From positions 1 through 14,142 of the forward strand of contig SRXB01000017.1 of the NCBI GenBank assembly GCA_009724975.1: a stretch of 14,142 nt of DNA, in the 5' to 3' direction. A program made the position numbers and the translations under genes. Within the stretch, counting starts at the first letter, position 1, and the number at the start of each line of letters is the position of its first letter. The stretch comes from a bacterium (GTDB taxonomy: Bacteria; Desulfobacterota; Deferrisomatia; Deferrisomatales; BM512). Of the stretch, positions 6,923 to 13,871 are shown one piece after another. A model generated the notes under the pieces. The model made no database searches, had not been told where the DNA came from, and saw nothing but the letters and a program-made list of their open reading frames with translations.

Positions 6923-8256
6923 AGGTTCACACGGCGGCGCGGCTGGCAAGAATCGCCGCCACCCTTACGGGCTATTCGCTCGTCCCCGCCTTCCGCTCGC
7001 TCATATCCGGAGATTACCGCCGCCTTGCCCTCTCCCTTTCCAGGGCCTTTGAAAAACTAGGCCCCGCCTTCATAAAAGTCGGGCAGCTTTTGAGCGTGCG
7101 CCCCGATATAGTAGGCGAAAAACAGGCTCAGATATTCGGAAGGCTCCTAGACCGCGCCGCACCGATGGATTTTATTACGGCGAAAGCGATTGTCGAGCGC
7201 GAGCTTGTCGGGAAGGTGGAGGGGCTCTTTCTCTCCTTCGACCAAAATCCGGTGGCCAGCGCCTCGGTGAGCCAGGTTCACCGCGCCTTTTTGCCATCCG
7301 GGGAGGAGGTGGCGGTAAAAATACAGCGCCCTAAAGCGCGGGAGCTTCTTACGGGTGACGCCGTCATCCTTCGCGGCTTCGCCTCTCTCCTGCAAAGGGG
7401 CGGGTTTCTCAAAAACCGCGTCAATTTGCGGGGGTTTTTCGACGAAGTCGTGCGGAGCTGCGAGTCGGAGGTGGATTTTCGCAAGGAAGCGGAGGTTTCC
7501 GCGCGTTTCGCCCGCAATTTCGCCAAGGGCCCCTCTCCGGTAATCCCAAAGGTATTTTGGAGCCACACCACCTCAAAGGTTTTGACCACCAGCTACATTC
7601 ACGGGGTGAAGATATCCGACGCAAGGGCGAGAAGAGGGGCTGGATACCCCTCGCTGGCGGAGGAGGGAGCGCTCTTTTTCCTGCGTCAGGCGTTGGACCA
7701 CGGCCTTTTCCACGCGGACCTGCACCCCGCGAATATCCTCATCACCGACGACGGCAAAATCGCCTACCTTGACTTCGGCATCTACGGCGAGCTTTCGCCC
7801 GAGGAGCGCCACGCAATTTTGGGAACCCTCTCCGGGATGCTGGCGGGGGATGCCCATCTGGCCCTTCGTCACCTGAAGGCCCTCGGGGTTTTTGTTCCCC
7901 CTGGAAACGAGGCGGCTTTCGTAAATGAAATCGCCGCGCTCATGGAGGAGGCGAGAAAAAAGAGTCTGGGGGAGATAAACGTTAGGAAAATAGGCTTTGG
8001 GATAATGGGGGCGGTGCGCAGCCACAAAGTTTCATTCCCCCACAAATACGCCCTTCTCATTAAGGCTCTTTTGACCGTGGAGGGCTCGGCCAGAACCCTG
8101 CACTCCGGCTTTGACCTCTCGCAGACCGCCAAGCGCCACCTCCTCTCCTCGGTCGGCTCGGGGGGCATGCTTTCGGTCTTTGCGCAAACCCTTTGGAGAG
8201 GCGGCATTTACCGCGGCGTCATAGAGCTGGGAGAGGACGCCGGCCTTACGGCCTAG
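6919..8256 (+). CDS. AarF/ABC1/UbiB-family atypical protein kinase
   Basis: Member of the UbiB/ADCK family: kinase-fold ATPases linked to ubiquinone or other isoprenoid-quinone lipid metabolism in bacteria and mitochondria. Hallmarks: KVGQ (53-56), the signature that covers the active site; the Ala-rich loop ASASVSQVH (113-121) replacing the usual Gly-rich loop; VAVK lysine (131-134); EVDFRKEAE (184-192); catalytic HADLHPANIL (265-274, with D267 and N272); DFG (285-287). At 445 residues it is about 100 shorter than E. coli UbiB, and no hydrophobic pair of C-terminal membrane helices is seen, so it may be soluble or peripheral. The TTG start overlaps the preceding stop (TTGA), implying coupled translation. 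Its stop shares CTAG with the convergent cytochrome gene. No quinone biosynthesis genes are adjacent, so the substrate is unknown; ubiB is not assigned. Confidence 0.9.
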   Translation: MKVHTAARLARIAATLTGYSLVPAFRSLISGDYRRLALSLSRAFEKLGPAFIKVGQLLSVRPDIVGEKQAQIFGRLLDRAAPMDFITAKAIVERELVGKVEGLFLSFDQNPVASASVSQVHRAFLPSGEEVAVKIQRPKARELLTGDAVILRGFASLLQRGGFLKNRVNLRGFFDEVVRSCESEVDFRKEAEVSARFARNFAKGPSPVIPKVFWSHTTSKVLTTSYIHGVKISDARARRGAGYPSLAEEGALFFLRQALDHGLFHADLHPANILITDDGKIAYLDFGIYGELSPEERHAILGTLSGMLAGDAHLALRHLKALGVFVPPGNEAAFVNEIAALMEEARKKSLGEINVRKIGFGIMGAVRSHKVSFPHKYALLIKALLTVEGSARTLHSGFDLSQTAKRHLLSSVGSGGMLSVFAQTLWRGGIYRGVIELGEDAGLTA

Positions 8257-10379
8257 TAGGAGACCTTTTTAAGCATTAGGGAGTTGCGCGCGCCGTGAGG
8301 GTCGTGGCACACGAGGCAGTTGTCGGCCTTCGTGCGCTCTTTTATGCGGAAATCCGCGGGAATGTGCCGTGACTCCATCTGGTGGCAGCCGTCGCACACC
8401 CTGTCTGCCTTTTCGCTGGTAAGAAATTTGTCGTCCTTGTTGAAGCGATGGTTGTGGCGAAGCTCGTGGCAGGCCGTGCAGCTGCCGGAGGCCACGGGAC
8501 CGTGAAATTTCGAGAGCTGTACGCCCTTTTCATCCTGAAGGACCTTGGGGTGGCATTTTTTGCACGCCTCGTCCGCGCCTCCCCTTATGAGCTTCTTGTT
8601 GTTTTCGCTGTGGGGATCGTGGCAGCCGCCGCAACGGCCCGCCTTGACAACGCCGTGGGCCAGTTTGTCCTGCATGGGGGGCGTTTTGAAGGCGCTTTTG
8701 TGGCACCCCATGCAAAGCTCCTGCTCGCGGTCTTTTAAAAGCGGCCTAAAATCACTAATGTGCGGCAGGTGGCATGTTTTGCAGTTTTTGTCCTTCAGGG
8801 GGGAGTGTAAAATCTTTTTGGATTCGCGCTCCTCGCCATGGCACCACTTGCAGAGCTCTTTTTGCTCCAGAAGAAGCATTTTGTCGCGCCGCCTGATGTG
8901 GGGATCGTGGCAGGCGGTGCAGGCGTCGTTGGCGACGGGGCTGTGAATGATCTCCTTGTCGGTCACCGTCGAGGTCCCGACCGTATCGCCGTGGCAACGG
9001 TAACAGTTTTCGCTTTTTGCATACTTAAGTGCGACCTTGCCGCCCTCGGCAATGTGGCATACTTCGCATCCGCCATTTTTGGCCGGATAATGGAGTTTGC
9101 CCAGAAATTTGCCGCTTCCTTTCTCTTTGCCCGCGTGCGCGTCGTGGCAAAAAGCGCATTGGGACATCTGGTTAATAGGCAGACTGCCGTGCATATTCTG
9201 TATGTCGGCGGCCGCCATGACATGGCAACCCGCGCAGGCTCCGGAGCTTATTTCACTGGTGTATTTGTGTGGGTTGTGGCAGGAAACGCATTCCCCCCCC
9301 TCTCCCACGTGCCCCTTTGATCCGGCTTTGTCCTGGTGGCACCCTTCGCAATCCTTCGAAGTTCCCTTTTTAATGAGCTTGTCCAGCGTGGATTGATGGG
9401 CGGCGTGACAACCGGAGCAGCCGCCCATCTTTTCCTCGTGGAGCTTGAGCCTCACTTGCGCGTGGCATTTCTGGCACAGCTGGTCGGCAGGCGCGGCAAG
9501 GAGATTCGGGCTACCTTTGGAGTGGGGAATGTGGCAGGCCAGGCACTGGCCATTCATGGCGGGCTTGTGGAAAGATTTGTTGCCAGAGACCCACTTGCTC
9601 TCCCCTTTGTGGCAATCAATGCACAATTCAACAGCCGTGGGCTTTAAAAGCATTCTGGGATTTGGCGAGCCGTGCGGGCTGTGGCAGGTAGAGCACTGGC
9701 GCTGACCTTTGCCGCTATGCCCCGCCCCCTCCTTTAGAGTTTCGTGGCAACGGGTGCAGGTAGTTAGCGGATCTTTTTTTAACAGGAACTGATTTTCCGA
9801 GGAGTGGGGCTGATGGCAGCCGATGCAGAATTTCGTCGTCTTGCGGGTGTGCTCGTTTTGCACGAAGGCGGGGGAGCCTTTCGGGGCGGCCCCTATAGCG
9901 CCGTGACACCGCGCGCATAACCCCGGGAATTCATCGGTCAGCGCAAGCTCGCCCTCCCATATGGAGTGGCAATCACCGCAGTTTTTTTGCGCCGAGGGAT
10001 GTATCATCTGGCGAAGGTATTTACCCTCCGCCGAAGCGGTGGAGGTGGGCAGGCAAAGAATCGAGAGGACGCCGGAGCCAAGCACCATGTCGTTGACGCC
10101 CTCTTTCAGCTCCACCTGTGCGGAAAAAACCCTGTTTTCAAGAGAAAGGGCGAGGGGGAAGCGGGCGCTGGAGCCCGCGGAGAGGTGCTTCACCAAAAGT
10201 TCTGGTTTGCCGGTGTAGGGTTTTTTAAAATAACCCGAGACGGTCAGCGTCTTGAATGTCACCAGACTAGATGGCGCGGGCACCACCCATGCGACGTCTT
10301 CCGCACAAATCGCGGGACCCGCCGCAAGAAGGAGCAGCGCGGCGCAAAAGCCCGCTAGAACTCTTCCGGAAATTCCCAT
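8253..10379 (-). CDS. Secreted 24-haem c-type cytochrome (paired-CXXCH type)
   Basis: A 708-residue exported multihaem cytochrome. Residues 1-26 form a Sec signal peptide (hydrophobic AALLLLAAGPA, cleavage likely after AICA); no lipobox, so not a lipoprotein. Residues about 30-115 lack haem sites and look like an all-beta, Ig-like domain (VTFKTLTVSGYFKK, then RVFSAQVELKEGVNDMVL). From residue 134 to 692 there are 24 canonical CXXCH motifs, one per about 23 residues, from CGDCH to CLVCH. Many are followed by NPH, SPH or DPH, with regular H-(P)-x-x-x-x-C spacing typical of the doubled-CXXCH family, where extra His act as distal ligands. It would be periplasmic or extracellular and carry electrons along a haem wire. 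No porin, quinol oxidase or terminal reductase gene is beside it. Maturation needs c-type haem ligation genes elsewhere. The electron partner is unknown. Confidence 0.93.
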   Translation of the reverse strand: MGISGRVLAGFCAALLLLAAGPAICAEDVAWVVPAPSSLVTFKTLTVSGYFKKPYTGKPELLVKHLSAGSSARFPLALSLENRVFSAQVELKEGVNDMVLGSGVLSILCLPTSTASAEGKYLRQMIHPSAQKNCGDCHSIWEGELALTDEFPGLCARCHGAIGAAPKGSPAFVQNEHTRKTTKFCIGCHQPHSSENQFLLKKDPLTTCTRCHETLKEGAGHSGKGQRQCSTCHSPHGSPNPRMLLKPTAVELCIDCHKGESKWVSGNKSFHKPAMNGQCLACHIPHSKGSPNLLAAPADQLCQKCHAQVRLKLHEEKMGGCSGCHAAHQSTLDKLIKKGTSKDCEGCHQDKAGSKGHVGEGGECVSCHNPHKYTSEISSGACAGCHVMAAADIQNMHGSLPINQMSQCAFCHDAHAGKEKGSGKFLGKLHYPAKNGGCEVCHIAEGGKVALKYAKSENCYRCHGDTVGTSTVTDKEIIHSPVANDACTACHDPHIRRRDKMLLLEQKELCKWCHGEERESKKILHSPLKDKNCKTCHLPHISDFRPLLKDREQELCMGCHKSAFKTPPMQDKLAHGVVKAGRCGGCHDPHSENNKKLIRGGADEACKKCHPKVLQDEKGVQLSKFHGPVASGSCTACHELRHNHRFNKDDKFLTSEKADRVCDGCHQMESRHIPADFRIKERTKADNCLVCHDPHGARNSLMLKKVSY

Positions 10380-10506
10380 TTAAGAAACCCCATCCGAAGA
10401 CAAAATAAAATAACCCGCCAGGGCCAAGTTGATTTTTAGACCTTCGCTTTTAAGGTATGCATATATTAGCTTACTTTTCCGATTTTCGCCATGTCCCCGA
10501 TTGCGA

Positions 10507-10522
10507 GACAAAAATTTTTGTC
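10507..10522. promoter_or_regulatory. 16-bp perfect palindrome in the divergent control region
   Basis: GACAAAAATTTTTGTC is a perfect 8+8 inverted repeat, placed 128 nt upstream of the cytochrome start and 158 nt upstream of the signalling operon start. A symmetrical site between two divergent genes fits an operator for a dimeric regulator. The same sequence could be a short AT-rich hairpin. No regulator gene is adjacent to link it to. Confidence 0.35.
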
Positions 10523-10550
10523 GCCACGCCTGTGGAATAAGCTAGCCGGA

Positions 10551-10579
10551 TTGAGTTTGCAGCAAATAAGGGCTAGAAT
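10551..10579 (+). promoter_or_regulatory. Sigma70-like promoter for the receiver-PATAN-Roadblock operon
   Basis: TTGAGT (10551-10556, four of six) and TAGAAT (10574-10579, five of six) are separated by exactly 17 nt. Transcription would start near 10586, giving a leader of about 95 nt. The surrounding 10380-10679 region has no believable gene and is AT-rich. On the - strand no equally good pair was found for the cytochrome. Confidence 0.4.
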
Positions 10580-10679
10580 TTTAAAAGATAACTTGCTGAA
10601 ATTTTTTGCCCTCCGTTTTGGTTTACAAATTACGGGGGCTTGGCCTGAGCGACTCTTTAAATGGGCATAAAGTGAAGCA

Positions 10680-11720
10680 ATGCTTACAATAATGCTGGTT
10701 ACGCCGGATAAATCCTTTGAGGACGCCATCAGAGCAGCCCTTAGGGCTAGCGAAAGCGCCGCTGCCTTCGGTTTGCGCTGCGCTCAAACCGGCGTCGAGG
10801 CGGCCCATATGCTCGCGACCACTCCTGTGGATATGGTCATCGCCGATATTGTAGTTTCTGACGAGGAGGCTCCAAACTGGCTCTCCTCTATGCGCGAAGC
10901 CCGACCCGATGCCCCTTTCCTCCTGCTCGCCGCCAAGGACTCCGCCCCACATCTTTCCGGCTTCAAGGGCGTATGGCTGGCAAGGAAACCTGCTCCCGCC
11001 GCAAAACTTATCGAAGCCGTAGTATCAATAACGAAGAAAGAGGCCAAGGCCTTTGTCGCCGGAACCCATATAGGCCAGTTCATTCAAGTAATAACTTCGG
11101 ACGGCAAAACCTGTTCGCTCACTGTGCGCTCCAGGGGCAGGGTCGGAACTCTTTATTTTATACAGGGCCAATTGGTTGACGCAGTTTTCGGAAGCCAAAG
11201 CGGAAGGGATGCGGCCCTGCTCATATTGTGCTGGCAAGAAGAGGCCAACATAGAGGTTCGCAAGCTTTACTGCCTCAGGAAGAGGACTATTAAGGACCCC
11301 GTTGACTCCCTGATAATGGAAAGTTGCCGCCTCAAGGATGGAGCACAAACGGCCCAGCCCAGCGTTCAAGGCGGCAAGGGACGCATATCAAGCGATCTCC
11401 TTGCCATGTTATTGTCTGTCGAGGGGATGACCAAAATGGCAGTGGTCATGCGCGACGGGACTCTGGTCGCTCAGAAAAACAGAGGAGATCACCTCGGCTC
11501 GCTTATAACGTACATGTCGATGGAGCTGGAGCGCATACGCTCGCTCCTTGAATGGACGGGTCCCAACAGCATTGTCCTGACATGCAAGTCGGGCGATAAA
11601 TACATAGTGATTTTCGGCCCCGAGATTATTGTAGGGCTCAAGACACTGGCAACAGTCTCCGCCCCGCAAACCCTGGCAACGCTCTCCAACGCGGTGCTTA
11701 GGGCAAAGATTGAAAGTTGA
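10680..11720 (+). CDS. Receiver-like + PATAN (DUF4388) + Roadblock/LC7-like fusion protein
   Basis: Cytoplasmic signalling protein of 346 residues with three parts. Residues 1-115 resemble a response-regulator receiver: D10 in the acidic pocket, phosphoacceptor-position D56 (MVIADIVV) and K103-P104. The usual switch Thr/Ser is replaced (LLLAAKD), so phosphorylation signalling may be altered. Residues about 130-212 fit the PATAN/DUF4388 fold (IGQFIQVI, then GTLYFIQGQLVDAVFG and GRDAALLILCW), a domain usually involved in protein-protein contacts in two-component and GTPase pathways. Residues about 237-345 (LLAMLLSVEGMTKMAVVMRDGTLVA, ending in a helix) fit a Roadblock/LC7-like dimer domain of the kind that regulates MglA-type small GTPases. 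A second ATG at 10692 is possible. The next gene starts 9 nt later. Domain calls are by motif reading; Roadblock is the least certain. Confidence 0.8.
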   Translation: MLTIMLVTPDKSFEDAIRAALRASESAAAFGLRCAQTGVEAAHMLATTPVDMVIADIVVSDEEAPNWLSSMREARPDAPFLLLAAKDSAPHLSGFKGVWLARKPAPAAKLIEAVVSITKKEAKAFVAGTHIGQFIQVITSDGKTCSLTVRSRGRVGTLYFIQGQLVDAVFGSQSGRDAALLILCWQEEANIEVRKLYCLRKRTIKDPVDSLIMESCRLKDGAQTAQPSVQGGKGRISSDLLAMLLSVEGMTKMAVVMRDGTLVAQKNRGDHLGSLITYMSMELERIRSLLEWTGPNSIVLTCKSGDKYIVIFGPEIIVGLKTLATVSAPQTLATLSNAVLRAKIES

Positions 11721-11729
11721 GGCGGCGGC

Positions 11730-12641
11730 ATGAGGGAACTGCTTCAGGAGCTTCAATTCGTTCAGGGCGTTGTCGGGTCGATGGTTTTCGTCGAAGGTCG
11801 GGATATTGTCTTTTCCAATATACCCAAGGAGTTCGACGACTTCTTGATGGAGCAGACCGGAAGGGTTATTGGCAGGATACTATCGATCCGGGAAAACATC
11901 TGCGAAAACATCGACAGCCTCATAGTTTCCTATAAAGAACATACACTTATTTGCTTTTCCGTCCGCAAGGGCGCTGCCCTTATAGTCCTTGGCGACCCTT
12001 CGGCAAGGCCCGACCTTGTTGCAATGACCGCCTCTGGCATAATCACGGAGCTTGCCTCCGGCCTTGGAGATGTCAGCGTTGCCAGCGGAGCGGGTGCGCA
12101 GGCCGAGCCATCGCCAAAGGAGATGCCCCCCGCGCTTTTGACTGCCTTGCCAAAACTAAAGGACGAACTCACCCGATACATTGGCCCGGTAGCACCCATA
12201 GTGCTGGACGGTTACATACAAAATTGCCTCAAATCGGGGCAGGACGAAAATACCTGCTGGAAAAAATTTGAGGAGGCGCTCCTCTCTGAGATAGACGACA
12301 CAGCCGACAAAGCCTCCTTCAAACAAAAATTCACCTCTATAGTCTCCTCGGCGAGGTCGGCCTCGGCAGACAAGACGGGGGCACGCGGAGCGGCCACACC
12401 GGAAACGCCAGGCAAGCCCAATACCCCCGGGCTTGAGCAGCGAGATCTTAAAGCTCTTGAGGCGCTAATGGCTAAATCCATAGGGCCTATAGCCGCGATG
12501 ATAATTTCCGACAACGTCAAGAAATGGCAACGTAATCCAAAGGAAGGCAAGCCAGAGCTTTTAAGGTTGCTTGCCCTTGAGATTGACGACAAGAAAGAAC
12601 AAAAAGCCTTTCTCGAAGAAGCCGGCAAAATCCTCAAATAA
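11730..12641 (+). CDS. Roadblock-like protein with two IGP[IV]A/EIDD repeat domains
   Basis: A 303-residue cytoplasmic protein of unknown function. Residues 1-115 have the alternating helix/strand pattern of a Roadblock/LC7-like domain (LLQELQFVQGVVGSMVFVEGRDIVFS, then HTLICFSVRKGAALIVLGD). After an Ala/Pro linker come two related helical domains at 139-206 and 239-303. Each has a leading amphipathic helix, IGPVA (151-155) or IGPIA (251-255), a hydrophobic run, and EIDD (187-190 and 284-287) followed by Phe-containing helices. A similar LxxYIGPIA...L module occurs, from memory, at the C-termini of some bacterial Ser/Thr kinases; no family number is assigned. The linker between copies (about 207-238) is Ser/Ala/Pro/Gly-rich and disordered. 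It follows the receiver-PATAN-Roadblock gene by 9 nt with a GAGG ribosome site, so both Roadblock domains may pair. A bidirectional terminator ends the operon. Confidence 0.75.
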   Translation: MRELLQELQFVQGVVGSMVFVEGRDIVFSNIPKEFDDFLMEQTGRVIGRILSIRENICENIDSLIVSYKEHTLICFSVRKGAALIVLGDPSARPDLVAMTASGIITELASGLGDVSVASGAGAQAEPSPKEMPPALLTALPKLKDELTRYIGPVAPIVLDGYIQNCLKSGQDENTCWKKFEEALLSEIDDTADKASFKQKFTSIVSSARSASADKTGARGAATPETPGKPNTPGLEQRDLKALEALMAKSIGPIAAMIISDNVKKWQRNPKEGKPELLRLLALEIDDKKEQKAFLEEAGKILK

Positions 12642-12670
12642 AAAAAGCTCCCCATGTGGGGAGCTTTTTT
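12641..12670. terminator. Bidirectional rho-independent terminator
   Basis: GCTCCCC (12647-12653) pairs perfectly with GGGGAGC (12658-12664) around an ATGT loop. AAAAAA precedes the stem and TTTTTT follows it, so each strand reads as a GC stem plus a U-run. It begins at the stop codon of the + strand signalling gene and lies 28 nt beyond the stop of the - strand haem sensor, so it can end both convergent transcripts. Confidence 0.92.
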
Positions 12671-12697
12671 ACACCCTTGCGGGCAAGCCTAAAAGCC

Positions 12698-13576
12698 TCA
12701 GCTCTGGGCGTTTCTCTTCAGGATCTTCACCAGGCTAATCCTCAGCCTCTCTATCGAGCCTGCCAGAATAGAAATCTCTCCGCCTGCGGCCTCGGAAACC
12801 TTGTCGTTCAGGTTCTTGCCAAGGCTTATCTCCTCGGTCCTTCCGGCAAGACGCACGATGGGTGAAACGACGCTGCGATCGAGGAATATCCAAACTCCCA
12901 ACAGCGTGACAAGAAGGCCACCTACGCCTATGCCTAGCAGTACAAGGGTATTTTTCTTCGCGGCGGCGAAAGCTTCCTCCAGCGGGATATAAACGACGAA
13001 GGCAGCGGGCACGTCGCCCTCGTTCCACCCGTAACCTCCTTTATCCCCGTATTTTTGCACCTGATCCTTCGGCGCCGCGGCGGGATCTCCGTGGCACATT
13101 ATGCAACCCTTTTCAGCCACTCTGGGGGTAGCTGAATAATAAAAGGCCTTCCCCTCGCGCATTACCTGCCCCTCCTCGCGCTTGAGGTCACGATTAGACC
13201 GGAACTTCTCAATGAGCTTGGTCTCAAAATCATCGGCCTTATTGCTGATATTGTGTGGATCTACGGCCGCCTGCTTGAAGACCAGATCGGTCTTGTCCTG
13301 CTTGAAAACGTCCCAGACCATGCGTGTTATAACCGCGCCCGACTGCAGCTCGGGAAAGAACTTATCCTTGTCAAGCACCTGCTGGAGAACGGGGCGCTGG
13401 TTTTTTACGAAATTTTTCTGAATGGAGAGCATCGAGTTGAAAATAATCTGCCCCTTCTCGCTCGCCTCCTTAACCGCCGCTTCCTTGCTGAAGCTATAGC
13501 TGGCAAGACCGATACCGACTATGGAAAGTGACGTCAGAATCAAAGTAATGATGATGAATTTAGCGCGTATGCCCAT
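12698..13576 (-). CDS. DUF3365 (Tll0287-like) haem sensor with HAMP domain, no output domain
   Basis: A 292-residue inner-membrane sensor. TM1 is at 7-28; the periplasmic part (about 30-208) fits the Tll0287-like/DUF3365 haem domain, with one c-type haem motif CIMCH (158-162, followed by GDP), the NKADDFE segment (112-118) and FYYSATP (145-151). TM2 is at 211-232, then a HAMP-like linker (233-285, DRSVVSPIVRLAGRTEEIS) that normally passes signals to a kinase, cyclase or methyl-accepting domain. Here the protein ends 7 residues after the HAMP, at a bona fide stop, with a terminator just beyond. It is therefore an output-less form rather than a frameshift within view. The ATG has a strong GAGGAGGG ribosome site. 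Such standalone proteins may act through partners; convergence with the Roadblock operon is suggestive only. Confidence 0.85.
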   Translation of the reverse strand: MGIRAKFIIITLILTSLSIVGIGLASYSFSKEAAVKEASEKGQIIFNSMLSIQKNFVKNQRPVLQQVLDKDKFFPELQSGAVITRMVWDVFKQDKTDLVFKQAAVDPHNISNKADDFETKLIEKFRSNRDLKREEGQVMREGKAFYYSATPRVAEKGCIMCHGDPAAAPKDQVQKYGDKGGYGWNEGDVPAAFVVYIPLEEAFAAAKKNTLVLLGIGVGGLLVTLLGVWIFLDRSVVSPIVRLAGRTEEISLGKNLNDKVSEAAGGEISILAGSIERLRISLVKILKRNAQS

Positions 13577-13662
13577 TTTACCCTCCTCTGTGACAACAAA
13601 TGAAATTTCACGGCAATGAGATGTAAAACTTTCCTCGTAAAATTATGTATGATTCATTTGAA

Positions 13663-13668
13663 ATTATA
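13663..13668 (-). promoter_or_regulatory. Possible -10 box for the haem sensor gene
   Basis: Read on the - strand, a perfect TATAAT lies at 13668-13663, about 87 nt before the ATG, but no recognisable -35 sits at the right distance. A 10-bp palindrome TGAAATTTCA at 13601-13610 lies between this box and the ribosome site and could be an operator. Both are weak, short signals. Confidence 0.25.
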
Positions 13669-13745
13669 CAACAAAAGAAAAGTGCAGCTGCCAGAGAGCG
13701 TCCTTGACTGGGAGCCCGCTAAATGTCACCATCCAGACACCTAGC

Positions 13746-13822
13746 GCGCCCGTAGCTCAGCCGGATAGAGCGTCGGACTTCGAATCCGCAGGCCGGGGGT
13801 TCGAATCCCTCCGGGCGCGCCA
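13746..13822 (+). tRNA. tRNA-Arg(UCG)
   Basis: A 77-nt cloverleaf with encoded CCA. The acceptor stem GCGCCCG (13746-13752) pairs fully with CGGGCGC (13812-13818); discriminator G; CCA at 13820-13822. The D arm GCTC...GAGC, the anticodon loop CTTCGAA and a TTCGAAT T-loop are present. The anticodon TCG is at 13780-13782, reading CGA and likely other CGN arginine codons. The outermost anticodon-stem pair is a T-C mismatch (13773 with the base opposite), a small oddity. A TTGACT box at 13704-13709 could be its -35, but no clean -10 follows. Confidence 0.97.
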
Positions 13823-13830
13823 ATAAAATC

Positions 13831-13871
13831 AATATGTTAGGAGATTTACTCCTAACATATTTTGATTTTTT
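13831..13871 (+). terminator. Strong AT-rich hairpin terminator after the tRNA gene
   Basis: Thirteen bases (13831-13843, AATATGTTAGGAG) pair perfectly with 13849-13861 around an ATTTA loop, followed by TTTGATTTTTT. The flanking AAAATC (13825-13830) can also pair with GATTTT (13864-13869) across a two-base bulge, so the stem may extend to about 19 pairs. It lies 8 nt after the CCA end. Being nearly symmetrical with A-runs on the left, it could work on the other strand as well. Confidence 0.8.

Noticed and set aside
8290..9980. Regular short repeats in the cytochrome region resembling an array
   Set aside because: The periodic GTGGCA-type words are the complement of CXXCH codons at about 70 nt spacing; they encode haem motifs and are not CRISPR repeats.
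10466..10729. An 87-codon open frame on the - strand across the divergent control region
   Set aside because: It overlaps the start of the signalling gene, has no good ribosome site, no domain-like composition, and covers the AT-rich promoter zone.
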